Positions 34,573 through 43,573 of a stretch of 64,000 bases of DNA are shown in pieces. Origin of the DNA: Paenibacillus oenotherae (GTDB lineage Bacteria; Bacillota; Bacilli; Paenibacillales; Paenibacillaceae); NCBI RefSeq assembly GCF_019443105.1, contig NZ_JAHZIJ010000007.1, positions 124,001 through 188,000 of the forward strand, given 5' to 3'. Numbering within the stretch: the first letter of the stretch is position 1; every line of letters starts with the position of its first letter. A model generated the notes under the pieces. That model was not told where the DNA came from, searched no databases, and saw only the letters and a list, made by a program, of their open reading frames with translations. A program made the position numbers and the translations under genes.

Positions 34573-37500
34573 TTAGTTGCTTGTGTTCCACAGCCTTAAC
34601 ATGACAACTGCCGCCTCGGCTCTTGTTGTAATACCCTTGGGTACAAACAGATTGTCTCCTCGGCCTTGCAACAGCCCATTCGCATGTACCGCCTCTACAT
34701 AGGATCGTGCCCAGCCTGGAATGCTTGTACCATCAGCATAGGTTGAATACTGCTCGCTGTCTGCCTTCCACTTCATCACCTTCGCAATCATTGCCGCCAT
34801 CTCGCTTCGCGTAATGGTCTGCTGCGAGCGGAACGTGCCATCCGGGTAACCATCGAGCATCCCCTTGTTTACACCTGTGGAGATCGCTGATAATGCCCAT
34901 TCTGGAATGCTTTCCTTATCGCTGAACGGGAGAGTGCCCGGCTCTTCGCTGATTGGAATTTCAAGTGCGCGCAGCATCATGACCGCAAACTCCGTTCGAG
35001 TAACGGTTCTGTCCGGTGCAAATAGATTCACACTAACACCTTCAACAATCCCTAATTCCGCTGCCTCACAGATCATTACCTTTGCCCAGTGCCCCTCAAG
35101 ATCTGTGAACGGACATACAGCCTCCTGAGGCGAGCCTTCCGTCTCGACCTGACGGGTTAGCGTAATCGTATAACTCCGGCTTGTCCCATCCTCAGCCGTC
35201 ACGATCACATCAATCACATTGGCGCCTGTCTTCAGCGGTAACGCAGCGCTTACGCTTCCACTCGCAATAGACACAGGTGTTCCGTTATTCCCCCGTACCT
35301 TCACAGTCGCTTTCCCATCCGCCAACGTCGCGATCACGCTAACACTGTCAACGTTATTCGCCACGCTCGACGCATAGGCGAGTGTACTTGGGCTAAATGC
35401 AGGGCTTAGTTCAGCTCCACCTTGCAGGCTCAATCCGCTAAGATTATTGATGCTGCTTGAAGGTGTCGTAACCCCCGCGTAATTGGAGCGCGTCACGTCT
35501 ACCGTATACGTCTGGATCGTCGTACCATCCTGTGCAGTGACCGCCACATCAATCGTGTTCACACCTACGTTCAATGGCAACGCGCTGCTCGCTGCACCAC
35601 TGGCTACCGCTTCCGGCGTGCCGCCATTCACTGCTACAGTTACGGTTGCTGTCGCATCGGCTACGATCGGCGTCACACTTAAACTGTTCACGCTATGCGA
35701 CACGCTCGACGTATAGCCGAGTGTGCCAGCACTAAAGGAGGGACTCAAGACCGCTCCTCCCGACAGGCTGAGCCCGCTGAGACTCGCATCGGTGTTGAGT
35801 TGACGCGTCACGTCTACCGTATACGTCCGGATCGTCGTACCGTCCTGTGCAGTGACCGCCACATTAATCTTATTCACACCAACATTCAATGGCAACGCAC
35901 TGCTCGCTGCACCACTAGCCACTGCTTCTGGCGTGCCGCCATTCACCGCTACAGTTACGGCTGCTGTCGCATCGGCCACGATCGGCGTCACACTTAAACT
36001 GTTCACGCTATACGGTACGCTCGACGTATAGCCGAGTGTGCCAGCACTAAAGGAGGGACTCAGGACCGCTCCTCCCGACAGGCTGAGCCCGCTGAGACTC
36101 GCATCGGTGTTGAGTTGACGCGTCACGTCTACCGTATACGTCCGGATCGTCGTACCGTCCTGTGCAGTGACCGCCACATCAATCGTGTTCACGCCTACGT
36201 TCAATGGCAACGCGCTGCTCGCTGCACCACTGGCTACCGCTTCTGGCGTGCCGCCATTCACCGCTACAGTTACGCTAGCCGTCGCATGCGCGACTGGCGT
36301 TACCCGAATATCGCTCTGACTATAAGCCACACTTGACGTATAACCGAGTGTACCCGCACTAAAGGAGGGACTCAGGACCGCTCCTCCCGACAGGCCGAGC
36401 CCGCTGAGACTCGCATCGGTGTTGGGTTGACGCGTCACATCTACCGTATACGTCCGGATCGTCGTACCGTCCTGTGCGGTAATGGCCACATCAATTGTGT
36501 TCACACCTACGTTCAATGGCAACGCGCTGCTCGCTGCACCACTGGCTACCGCTTCTGGCGTGCCGCCATTCACCGCTACAGTTACGCTAGCTGTCGCATC
36601 AACTACGACCGGTGTCACACTTAAACTGTTCACGCTATACGAGACGCTCGACGTATAGCCGAATGTGCCAGCACTAAATGATGGACTCAATGTCGCTCCA
36701 CCCGACAGAGTCAGGCTTTGTAAGCTCGCATCGTTGCTCGCCGCCAAGCGGACACCAAAATCATTATGGGTCTGCCTCGCAAATGCAAAGTCCAATAACC
36801 CATCGCCATTAAAATCACTGCTAACCAAGTCATTTACGCTGCCACCCGCACTATACGTGACTGCGGTCGCAAAGCCTCCATTGCCATCTCCAGCCAGGAT
36901 TGAAAAGGTACCTGTGGCCCAATTCCCCATTGCCGCGTCCAGCTCTCCATCACCAGTGAAATCAGCTAACACAACACTACGAGTATCATTACCTCCAGAA
37001 CCATAGTGGACAGCAGAATTAAAGGTACCATCACCCTTTCCTGTTAAAATAGAAAGAGCCCCAACTTGAAGGTTTCTCGAGCTGGCTACAGCCAAATCCA
37101 AATATCCATCACCGTTAACATCACCGACAGCAGCTTTGAGTGGCGCTTCCTCAACCGCATAATTAACAGCAACAGCTAAAGCACCCAGTCCATCGCCCAA
37201 GAGAACGCTGACATTATCAGAACCAAAATTCGAAACGACAACGTCCATACGGCCATCCCCGTTGAAATCCCCCGTTACGACCTTATAAGGAGCATCCCCA
37301 ACGCCCAAGCCTACTGGAGCACCAAAAGTCCCATCGCCAATTCCTATCATAATGGACACTTGATCAATAGTTCGATGAGATACCGCCAAATCCATTTTGC
37401 TATCGTTGTTAAAGTCTGCTACCGCAATATAATTTGGAGAGACCAATGTCGGGATGCTCAACGCACTAGCAAAGGTTCCGTCGCCGATTCCCAGAAAAAT

Positions 37501-37869
37501 AGAAACGGTATCCGTAGTTTGATTAGCCGCTGCCAGATCTATTTTCCCATCGCCATTAAAATCTCCGTTCGTTACGGAGGTCGTGTAATTCCCTGAAGGG
37601 TATGTAGCTTGACTGCTAAAGGTTCCATCCCCAATGCCAAGCCTAACAGAAATATCCCCACTACTTGTGTTTGCAACAGCGACATCCATATGTCCATCAC
37701 CGTTAAAATCAGCGACTGTCATATCAGTAGGAAAACTTCCTGCAGAATAACCTTGTATACCTAGATAAGGAGCTGCACCAGCTTGAAGCGGCGTCAGTAC
37801 TGTGAAAAGTAGAATCATTGCCAAAGCAACTTTAGCGACTAGCATATGCTGACTTCTTAGAAACTTCAT
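34573..37869 (-). CDS. Large S-layer-anchored surface protein: FG-GAP repeats, cadherin-like repeats, 3 SLH domains
   Basis: A 1098-residue secreted protein. ATG 37869 follows GAGG and starts a signal peptide (MLVAKVALAMILLFTVLTPL, cleavage after AGA). Next come about seven FG-GAP/VCBS repeats (about 25-370) with DFNGDGxxD calcium-type loops, forming a probable beta-propeller. Then five cadherin-like beta-sandwich repeats of about 105 residues (SLSGLSLSGGAVLSPSFSAG, TYTVDVTRQ), which are nearly identical in DNA as well. Three SLH domains close the protein (CPFTDLEGHWAKVMICEAAE, LPFSDKESIPEWALSAI, TYADGTSIPGWARSYVEAV) and bind pyruvylated wall polymer. Role: adhesion or surface binding (inference). 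Confidence 0.93.
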   Translation of the reverse strand: MKFLRSQHMLVAKVALAMILLFTVLTPLQAGAAPYLGIQGYSAGSFPTDMTVADFNGDGHMDVAVANTSSGDISVRLGIGDGTFSSQATYPSGNYTTSVTNGDFNGDGKIDLAAANQTTDTVSIFLGIGDGTFASALSIPTLVSPNYIAVADFNNDSKMDLAVSHRTIDQVSIMIGIGDGTFGAPVGLGVGDAPYKVVTGDFNGDGRMDVVVSNFGSDNVSVLLGDGLGALAVAVNYAVEEAPLKAAVGDVNGDGYLDLAVASSRNLQVGALSILTGKGDGTFNSAVHYGSGGNDTRSVVLADFTGDGELDAAMGNWATGTFSILAGDGNGGFATAVTYSAGGSVNDLVSSDFNGDGLLDFAFARQTHNDFGVRLAASNDASLQSLTLSGGATLSPSFSAGTFGYTSSVSYSVNSLSVTPVVVDATASVTVAVNGGTPEAVASGAASSALPLNVGVNTIDVAITAQDGTTIRTYTVDVTRQPNTDASLSGLGLSGGAVLSPSFSAGTLGYTSSVAYSQSDIRVTPVAHATASVTVAVNGGTPEAVASGAASSALPLNVGVNTIDVAVTAQDGTTIRTYTVDVTRQLNTDASLSGLSLSGGAVLSPSFSAGTLGYTSSVPYSVNSLSVTPIVADATAAVTVAVNGGTPEAVASGAASSALPLNVGVNKINVAVTAQDGTTIRTYTVDVTRQLNTDASLSGLSLSGGAVLSPSFSAGTLGYTSSVSHSVNSLSVTPIVADATATVTVAVNGGTPEAVASGAASSALPLNVGVNTIDVAVTAQDGTTIQTYTVDVTRSNYAGVTTPSSSINNLSGLSLQGGAELSPAFSPSTLAYASSVANNVDSVSVIATLADGKATVKVRGNNGTPVSIASGSVSAALPLKTGANVIDVIVTAEDGTSRSYTITLTRQVETEGSPQEAVCPFTDLEGHWAKVMICEAAELGIVEGVSVNLFAPDRTVTRTEFAVMMLRALEIPISEEPGTLPFSDKESIPEWALSAISTGVNKGMLDGYPDGTFRSQQTITRSEMAAMIAKVMKWKADSEQYSTYADGTSIPGWARSYVEAVHANGLLQGRGDNLFVPKGITTRAEAAVVMLRLWNTSN
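35404..36720. repeat. Tandem ~312-315-bp repeats inside the surface-protein gene
   Basis: Four to five in-frame units. For example TTGACGCGTCACGTCTACCG recurs at 35805, 36117 and (with one change) 36428, giving spacings of 312-315 bases. The units at 35.5-36.7 kb are almost identical, while the most C-terminal unit has diverged. This points to recent expansion or homogenisation, and the copy number probably varies between strains. Confidence 0.85.
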
Positions 37870-37986
37870 TTGTATGTCCTCTTTTCTATGATTTTGAAAT
37901 CTTGGCGCTGCGCCTACTAATTGAACCATAACACATCGCTATGAAAGAATTATGAAAGAATGTTACCTTTGTTTGAATGTTCACAG

Positions 37987-38018
37987 CAAAATAAAAAGAC
38001 ACCTAATGGAGTGCCTTT
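37987..38018 (-). terminator. Terminator downstream of sdpI-like gene
   Basis: On the minus strand AAAGGCAC pairs with GTGTCTTT (one G-U pair) and is followed by TTTATTTT. It ends the SdpRI unit before the surface-protein promoter. Confidence 0.6.
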
Positions 38019-38137
38019 CCAATAAAATCATTTGCTTATTTCTTTCTGTGTCATGCCGATTGCCTTCAGAATCGCAGGATCAGATTCGTACTGACCGTAT
38101 TTAGAATGTTCAGGAACGCAATGAACGGCTTTCTGCT

Positions 38138-38752
38138 TTATCGGGTACGGGCGAAATACATCATGCCGCTGAACATCGTAATAACGAATGCGGATATAAA
38201 CAGGATGAAGGCAGGCATAATCCAAGCGTTAGGCAATAGAGCTGCAAACAGGAAAATGACACCGGATGCCATCATTAATCTGCCTTGAAAGCGGGAGGCT
38301 TTGCGATGGATGTCTTCCGGCAGTTTTGGCCATTGGAATATCCCTTGCGGAATACGCGGTACGAGATTTCCCATTAGAATAAACAATATGCCTACCAGCA
38401 CCGTAACAAAAAGTCCAACACGAATCTCATAACCCAAATTGTACAAAATGAGGAAGGTGTGGACGGCAAGCAGCATAATCGAGAGCATGGCGGCTACGGG
38501 AGCATTCACCGCTTCAGCTCTGCGGCGTTTATTCTCATCTCTCTCTAGCTTGGATGCCAGAAAGACCGAGGCTGGAATCAGCAGTGCGAGTGCCGGCATC
38601 AGAAAAGCGCCCAGCGGCTTGGCGATCAAATTGTCGGGCGATGCCATTTGGTTGAAGTGCATCACCATCTTGCTTGGTAATTCATTGTAAACGACCAGGC
38701 TGATTATAGCGGCGGCAAAAGCGGATAATAGGGGAGTGATCCATTTTTTCAT
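38138..38752 (-). CDS. sdpI-like: SdpI/YhfL-like membrane protein (DUF1648)
   Basis: A 204-residue protein with about six membrane segments. The start MKKWITPLLSAFAAAIISLV and the following ELPSKMVMHFNQMASPDN match the DUF1648/SdpI fold; the C-terminal WPKLPEDIHRKASRFQGRLM matches the immunity-protein region. In Bacillus subtilis SdpI is both immunity protein and signal receptor for the SDP toxin and sequesters the repressor SdpR. Its gene overlaps the ArsR-type regulator gene at ATGA; ATG 38752 with AAAGGA ten bases upstream is the likely start. No toxin gene is visible nearby. Confidence 0.88.
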   Translation of the reverse strand: MKKWITPLLSAFAAAIISLVVYNELPSKMVMHFNQMASPDNLIAKPLGAFLMPALALLIPASVFLASKLERDENKRRRAEAVNAPVAAMLSIMLLAVHTFLILYNLGYEIRVGLFVTVLVGILFILMGNLVPRIPQGIFQWPKLPEDIHRKASRFQGRLMMASGVIFLFAALLPNAWIMPAFILFISAFVITMFSGMMYFARTR

Positions 38753-38757
38753 GTCAT

Positions 38758-39033
38758 TCATCCTTTCGATTGGGTTTGTTGCAGTTCCATCATCCATTTC
38801 AACACATCCTGGAATACGGTTGTATTCAGGGAGTAGACAATATGCTGCCCCTTTCTTTCATCCCAGACAAGCTGCGCTTGCTTCAGCAGATTGAGATGGT
38901 TGGAGATGCTGGGCTTTGTAATATCGAAGTGCTCGGCGATTTCTCCTGCAGTTAGGTCGCGCTCCTTCAGCAAATCCAATATTCTGCGGCGAGTCGGATC
39001 GGCAAGAGCTTTGAACGTATCGTTAATGGACAT
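38758..39033 (-). CDS. sdpR-like: ArsR/SdpR-type transcriptional repressor
   Basis: A 91-residue winged-helix regulator: FKALADPTRRRILDLLKERD, LTAGEIAEHFDITKPSISNH and LVWDERKGQHIVYSLNTTVF. It lacks the metal-binding cysteines of ArsR and CadC, and pairing with SdpI points to the SdpR subgroup, which is titrated by its membrane partner. GGAGG lies 11 bases before the ATG. An imperfect palindrome (39064-39084) upstream is a likely autoregulatory operator. Confidence 0.9.
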   Translation of the reverse strand: MSINDTFKALADPTRRRILDLLKERDLTAGEIAEHFDITKPSISNHLNLLKQAQLVWDERKGQHIVYSLNTTVFQDVLKWMMELQQTQSKG

Positions 39034-39063
39034 GCTTTGGACGACCTCCTTCCTTTAAATAAA

Positions 39064-39084
39064 TATTTAGAAAATTATCTAATA
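39064..39084. promoter_or_regulatory. ArsR-type operator upstream of sdpR-like gene
   Basis: TATTTAGAAAATTATCTAATA is an imperfect dyad (arms ATTTAGA/TCTAAT) about 30 bases before the repressor start, an AT-rich ArsR-family type of operator. Confidence 0.45.
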
Positions 39085-39187
39085 GTTGAATTGTAGGGCA
39101 TAAAGCTTGTTTTGTCAATATAAGGATATTTAAAAGGGCTATAGCACAGCACATTTTCAATCAAAGTATTATAATTAAAATATTACA

Positions 39188-39216
39188 TTGACTGTCATAG
39201 TACTATATCGTATTAT
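39188..39216 (+). promoter_or_regulatory. SigA-type promoter of the PadR-ABC operon with internal palindrome
   Basis: TTGACT and TATTAT are separated by exactly 17 bases. Between them lies ATAGTACTAT (39197-39206), a perfect palindrome, well placed for repression by PadR. Confidence 0.75.
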
Positions 39217-39236
39217 ACAAATACGGAGGTGATTAC

Positions 39237-39566
39237 ATGAGCGAGAACAAAATTACATCCGACCTGCTGCGAGGACATACCGATACGATGATTTTACGGC
39301 TCTTATCCGAGGCTGACCGCTACGGCTATGAAATTGTCAAGCTGATTGCCGAGCGCTCGGGTGGCGAGTACGAATTAAAGGAAGCCACGATGTACTCCAG
39401 CTTCCGCAGGCTTGAGGTGGACGGTGATATCGAGTGGTATTGGGGCGATGAATCCCAGGGCGGACGGCGTAAATATTTCAGGATTACCGAGAAGGGCAAG
39501 GCGACTTACATCCGCAACAAAAGCAACTGGGAGTATGCGAAACGCGTGCTTGAGAACTTATTATAG
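39237..39566 (+). CDS. PadR family transcriptional regulator
   Basis: A 109-residue winged-helix protein: LLRGHTDTMILRLLSEADRY, GYEIVKLIAERSGGEYELKE, ATMYSSFRRLEVDGDIEWYW and GGRRKYFRITEKGKATY. It is of the short PadR-s2 type, typical of repressors of ABC exporters. GGAGGTGATTAC precedes the ATG. A good promoter with an internal palindrome lies 20 bases upstream, so it probably represses its own operon (HAAS-pentapeptide protein, ATPase, permease). The inducer may be a drug substrate. Confidence 0.93.
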   Translation: MSENKITSDLLRGHTDTMILRLLSEADRYGYEIVKLIAERSGGEYELKEATMYSSFRRLEVDGDIEWYWGDESQGGRRKYFRITEKGKATYIRNKSNWEYAKRVLENLL

Positions 39567-39580
39567 GGAGGTTTTATGTG

Positions 39581-40444
39581 ATGAATGAGAAATTGACCAG
39601 CTATTTGAACGGTGTTTTCGCACCATACGAAGGGGTGAAGAGCGCCACGGAATTAAAGACTGACCTGCTCTCCGATTTGCAGGAGCGGTACCGTGAGCTT
39701 AAAGCCGAAGGCAAGGACGATGAAACCGCTTTTGAGATGACCATTGACAGCATCGGCGACATTGAGCAAACGGTACTGGAGGTGGCTAACCTCTCCCGCT
39801 CGCTGGAGCGGCAGGTGGTGACGAACTTTAGCGCGAGCAACCTGGCTAAGAGTGACTTTGCCGGCGTTACGGCCCACAAAGGACAGTTCAAAGGCAGCGC
39901 GCTGCACAGTTCCGACTTTTCGGGCGCAGACTTGACCGGCAGCTCGTTTGCGAGCAGCGACGTGCGTGATGCCAACTTTAACGGTGCAAATCTGACCGAC
40001 TGCAACCTGTCCGCCCTTGACCTATCGAATGCGAGCTTCAATAAATCAATCCTCGTGCGCACCAACTACAGCAAGTCGGGACTGGACGGAGCAACATTCA
40101 TAGGTGTCAAACTGACCGACGTCAACCTGACTATGACCGATCTCAGAAAAACGATTTTTGAGAACTGTATCTTTGACGGCGTGGAGTTCAAAACTTCCGA
40201 TCTGAGAGGTCTGTGTTTCGACGGGCAAACCTTTATCGGTGTCAAGTTTGACAAGTCTGCGCTGAACGAAGTTTCGTTCAAGGGCGCGACACTCAAGAAC
40301 GTGTCTTTCCCGACGTCTTCGTGGTCTAAAAAATATTACCGTGCTGTCAAAACCATCTGCTTTGACGGTGCGATGATGGATAAGCTGACCTATGCCTCTC
40401 TGAAAGGCATGGAGGCCGATTTGTCCAAGGTTACGGTTATATAA
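39581..40444 (+). CDS. HAAS-domain plus pentapeptide repeat protein
   Basis: A 287-residue protein of two parts. Residues 1-75 (YLNGVFAPYEGVKSATELKT, DLLSDLQERYRELKAEGKDD, TAFEMTIDSIGDIEQTV) match the helical HAAS/DUF1700 domain that often pairs with PadR regulators. Residues 85-275 are pentapeptide repeats (SDFSGADLTGSSFASSDVRD, ANFNGANLTDCNLSALDLSN). Start is ATG 39581 (GTG 39578 possible); GGGAGG upstream. It lies between padR and the ABC genes. HAAS proteins are thought to interact with PadR. Replacement of the usual membrane part by pentapeptides is unusual. It could be a cytoplasmic partner of PadR or the exporter. Confidence 0.87.
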   Translation: MNEKLTSYLNGVFAPYEGVKSATELKTDLLSDLQERYRELKAEGKDDETAFEMTIDSIGDIEQTVLEVANLSRSLERQVVTNFSASNLAKSDFAGVTAHKGQFKGSALHSSDFSGADLTGSSFASSDVRDANFNGANLTDCNLSALDLSNASFNKSILVRTNYSKSGLDGATFIGVKLTDVNLTMTDLRKTIFENCIFDGVEFKTSDLRGLCFDGQTFIGVKFDKSALNEVSFKGATLKNVSFPTSSWSKKYYRAVKTICFDGAMMDKLTYASLKGMEADLSKVTVI

Positions 40445-40456
40445 GGAGGGAACGCT

Positions 40457-41218
40457 ATGCCGAATCATTCGATTCAAGTCATTGGCCTGCACAAATCCTA
40501 CAAGCAGCAGCAAGTCCTGAAGGGCGTTGATTTCGAAGTGGAGAAGGGCAGTATTTTCGCCCTGCTCGGCTCCAACGGGGCGGGCAAGACAACGGTGGTC
40601 AGAATCCTCACCACGCTGCTCCAACAAGATAGCGGAACCGCCACCGTAAACGGCTTCGATGTTGCGTCCAAGCCGGATAATGTACGGCAGGCGATCAGTC
40701 TGACCGGGCAATTTGCCGCCGTGGACGAAATTTTGACCGGACGGGAAAATCTGATCATGATCGCCAAGCTGCGATACCTCAACAACCCGCGCCAGATTGC
40801 GGATACCATGCTGCAGCGCTTCGGGTTGACAGACGCCGCCGACCGCAAGGCGTCCACCTATTCGGGCGGTATGCGCCGCAGGCTCGACATCGCCTTGAGC
40901 CTTGTGGGCAATCCGCAGATCATTTTCCTCGACGAGCCGACCACCGGGCTTGACCCCGAGTCGCGCATCGAGGTTTGGAAGATCGTCAAGGAGCTTGCCG
41001 CTGGAGGCACGACGATATTCCTCACCACGCAGTATTTGGAGGAAGCTGAGCAGCTTGCCGACCGAATTGCCATTCTGCACGAGGGCAGGATTATCGCGAA
41101 GGGCACGCTCTCGGAGCTGAAACAGCTGTTCCCGCAAGCGAAGGTAGAGTATGTTGAAAAACAGCCGTCGCTAGAGGAGATATTCCTCGCAATCGTCGGC
41201 AAGAAGGAGGCCATGTAA
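40457..41218 (+). CDS. ABC transporter ATP-binding protein (DrrA type)
   Basis: A 253-residue ATPase. Walker A GSNGAGKT (38-45), the Q-loop region SLTGQFAAVDEILTGRENL typical of drug exporters of the DrrA group, signature YSGGMRRRLD, Walker B IIFLDEPTTGLDP and the H-loop region FLTTQYLEEAEQ, where the usual histidine is glutamine as in many DrrA proteins. AAGGAGG precedes the ATG. Its stop abuts the permease start. It powers export of a hydrophobic compound by the next gene product. Confidence 0.95.
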   Translation: MPNHSIQVIGLHKSYKQQQVLKGVDFEVEKGSIFALLGSNGAGKTTVVRILTTLLQQDSGTATVNGFDVASKPDNVRQAISLTGQFAAVDEILTGRENLIMIAKLRYLNNPRQIADTMLQRFGLTDAADRKASTYSGGMRRRLDIALSLVGNPQIIFLDEPTTGLDPESRIEVWKIVKELAAGGTTIFLTTQYLEEAEQLADRIAILHEGRIIAKGTLSELKQLFPQAKVEYVEKQPSLEEIFLAIVGKKEAM

Positions 41219-41986
41219 ATGGAGGCAGTAAAGAAACATTTCTTCACCGATATTAGCGTTATGCTTGGACGTTCCATGCGCCATATTTTCCGCAGTATGG
41301 ACACCATCATCACGGTCTGCATCACTCCGATTGCGATGATGCTGCTGTTCGTCTATGTGTTAGGCGGTGCCATTCAAACCGGGGCGGATAACTATGTGAA
41401 CTACCTGTTGCCTGGCATACTGCTTATGGCTATCGCAAGCGGAATAGCCTATACGGCTTACCGCCTGTTTATGGATAAGCAGCGGGGCATATTCGAGCGG
41501 TTTCATACCATGCCGATTTCACGTTCCGCCTTGCTTTGGGGACATGTGCTGACCTCTCTGGTGTCCAACGCCATATCGGTGATCGTCATCATTCTCGCAG
41601 CGTTGCTTATGGGTTTTCGTTCGTCTGCTGGAATACTGCCATGGCTTGCCGTAGCAGGCATACTCGCGTTGTTTACGCTAGCCCTAACTTGGGTCGCGGC
41701 GATTGCCGGACTGTCTGCAAAAACGATTGAAGGTGCAAGCGCATTTTCCTATCCGCTTATCTTCCTGCCGTTTATCAGCTCGGCGTTTGTGCCAACCGAG
41801 ACGATGCCGTCGGTCGTTCGCGCCTTTGCCGAGAACCAGCCGGTGACCTCGATCGTGAACGCCATCCGTGCGCTGCTGTCCGATCAGCCGGTGGGCAATG
41901 AGATATGGGTCGCTCTTGCGTGGTGTGTCGGGATTTTGCTCGCAGCGTACTTCTTTGCAATGAGAGTGTATAAAAAACGGGTGTAA
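41219..41986 (+). CDS. ABC-2 type permease (DrrB type)
   Basis: A 255-residue, six-span membrane protein. The pattern DISVMLGRSMRHIFRSMDTI, LPGILLMAIASGIAYTAYRL, QRGIFERFHTMPISRSALLW and LIFLPFISSAFVPTETMPSV is that of DrrB-type ABC-2 permeases. The ATG directly follows the ATPase stop, with AAGGAGG inside the upstream gene. It is the last gene of the padR operon. Likely a drug or lipid-like substrate exporter; substrate unknown. No clear terminator follows. Confidence 0.93.
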   Translation: MEAVKKHFFTDISVMLGRSMRHIFRSMDTIITVCITPIAMMLLFVYVLGGAIQTGADNYVNYLLPGILLMAIASGIAYTAYRLFMDKQRGIFERFHTMPISRSALLWGHVLTSLVSNAISVIVIILAALLMGFRSSAGILPWLAVAGILALFTLALTWVAAIAGLSAKTIEGASAFSYPLIFLPFISSAFVPTETMPSVVRAFAENQPVTSIVNAIRALLSDQPVGNEIWVALAWCVGILLAAYFFAMRVYKKRV

Positions 41987-42210
41987 ACACCAAACGGAGT
42001 AGCGGACAAACAAGACACAGCGTATGTGCTAGATACCTCACGGCAGCTTCCGAAATATGTCGGCATGATGCTCCATAGTAATTGTGTACATGTCTCAGGC
42101 ATACGAGCATGCCCCGCAAGGGAACACCCGCTGGTAATGCCCCATCGTAAGCCGCTGAATGATTTCCGACAACTGGCTGCTTGACCTTGAAAGGTGTTTT
42201 GATCCCTGTC

Positions 42211-42408
42211 TCACAAATGGGGGCCAGTCCCTTTTGGAGGCGTGCGGCTTTTTCGTCGTCTTATGAAAAATTCATTTATTGCAATCCCAGCTAGTATGGC
42301 GACTGGTATTATGTCTAATAGATCAAAATGATCGTCTACAGTATACCTAAGCAGAAAATAGGTCAATGCTCCAAATCCGATAACTCTAAGCAAAATCCAT
42401 CGATTCAT
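42211..42408 (-). CDS. Small hypothetical membrane protein
   Basis: A 65-residue protein with two predicted membrane spans (WILLRVIGFGALTYFLLRYT and LDIIPVAILAGIAINEFFI) and a basic tail RRRKSRTPPKG. AGGAGG lies seven bases before ATG 42408 (a TTG just before is in frame). The strong ribosome binding site and membrane topology make it a credible gene. I do not recognise the family. The 220 bases between it and the ABC operon hold nothing I can identify. Confidence 0.7.
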   Translation of the reverse strand: MNRWILLRVIGFGALTYFLLRYTVDDHFDLLDIIPVAILAGIAINEFFIRRRKSRTPPKGTGPHL

Positions 42409-42459
42409 CAATAACCTCCTCTTTAAGGCTGTTTGCCAGTTGTTGGCGCCTCATGAAAT

Positions 42460-43395
42460 TCAGACGAGCACTTTGGAGTCCCTGATTGAATTGCGAAGCT
42501 TTTGGACATCCATCTTCGGTGGCTGGCCATACATACGGGCATATTCCCGGCTGAACTGGGAAGGACTCTCGTAGCCGACGCGGAACGCCGCATCAGAGGC
42601 CTGCACGGATTCTGTCAACATTAACCTCCGGGCTTCTTGCAAACGAACCGTCTTCTGGTATTGCAACGGACTCATTGCCGTCACGCGCTTGAAATGCTTA
42701 TGAAACGCCGATACGCTCATATTCACGGACTTTGCGAGTTGCTCAACAGACAGCGGACGAGCGTATTGCCGATTGATCAACCGGATTGCTTGAGCGATGC
42801 TGTAAGCATGGCTGCCGTTGGTGGCAAATTGATAAAGGAGCGCGCCTTGTTCGCCCTGAAGCATGCGATACAGAACTTCGCGGATGACAAGCGGCGCCAG
42901 AACTGGAATGTCCTCAGGCGTGTCGAGCATTTGCATGAGCCGCACAATGGTTTCGAGCAACGCGGGAGAAGTCTGATTCACGGTTATACCTCTGCCGCCT
43001 TCCATGGGGACGGAAGCGAGGCGATTCGTTTTTTTCACGATCTCCATGATGACGTCAGCATCGAAGCTCAGTTTCAAACTTAAGTAGGGAATCTCGGGTG
43101 AAGCATCTACAATTCTGCCCGTAATCGGCAATTCGACGGAAGTGACCAGGTAAGTCGAAGGATCGTATCGGAACGTTTCATTCGCCAGCGAGGCGATCTT
43201 AGCTCCCTGCGCCACGACGCAAATAGATGGCTTGTAGACTGATTCCAGCGGTTCCGACAAATGAGTGGCATGCATCAACGATAAAGAAGGAACTTCCGTC
43301 CGATACGTACCACTAGTCGGGGCATGGCGACGTATTAGAAGCGCCAATTGCTGCAAGGCTTGTTCTGTACGCTGCGATTCATTCATTGTATCCAA
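42460..43395 (-). CDS. AraC family regulator with AraC_N (pfam06719-type) sensor domain
   Basis: A 311-residue regulator. The N-terminal half (SLSLMHATHLSEPLESVYKP, SICVVAQGAKIASLANETFR, YLVTSVELPITGRIVDASPE) matches the AraC_N type sensor seen in YqhC-like regulators of aldehyde reductases. The C-terminus has two helix-turn-helices (EQLAKSVNMSVSAFHKHFKR, DAAFRVGYESPSQFSREYAR). TTG 43395 with GGGGGAG six bases upstream fits; ATG 43386 is the alternative. It is divergent from the SDR gene at 43574 and probably activates it in response to aldehydes or similar compounds. Confidence 0.9.
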   Translation of the reverse strand: MDTMNESQRTEQALQQLALLIRRHAPTSGTYRTEVPSLSLMHATHLSEPLESVYKPSICVVAQGAKIASLANETFRYDPSTYLVTSVELPITGRIVDASPEIPYLSLKLSFDADVIMEIVKKTNRLASVPMEGGRGITVNQTSPALLETIVRLMQMLDTPEDIPVLAPLVIREVLYRMLQGEQGALLYQFATNGSHAYSIAQAIRLINRQYARPLSVEQLAKSVNMSVSAFHKHFKRVTAMSPLQYQKTVRLQEARRLMLTESVQASDAAFRVGYESPSQFSREYARMYGQPPKMDVQKLRNSIRDSKVLV

Positions 43396-43573
43396 GGCCG
43401 ACTCCCCCAGGAAGGTTTTTTGCTTTTATTATATAGAGACAGAAGAGAATCAGGCAAGGATCGGACAGGAATGGTCTATCGGTACGATGCTCATACTTAA
43501 TATAATGAATTTGCATGATAGAACTCGGCCAATCAACGTTAGGCTTATATTATGATAAAGGAGAGGAACGGAA

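Noticed and set aside
35404-36720. CRISPR or satellite array
   Set aside because: The repeats are 312-315 bp, in frame and encode cadherin-like domains.
40046-41137. 363-codon minus-strand open frame
   Set aside because: It is antisense to the HAAS/pentapeptide and DrrA genes, which have ribosome binding sites and full motifs. No family features.
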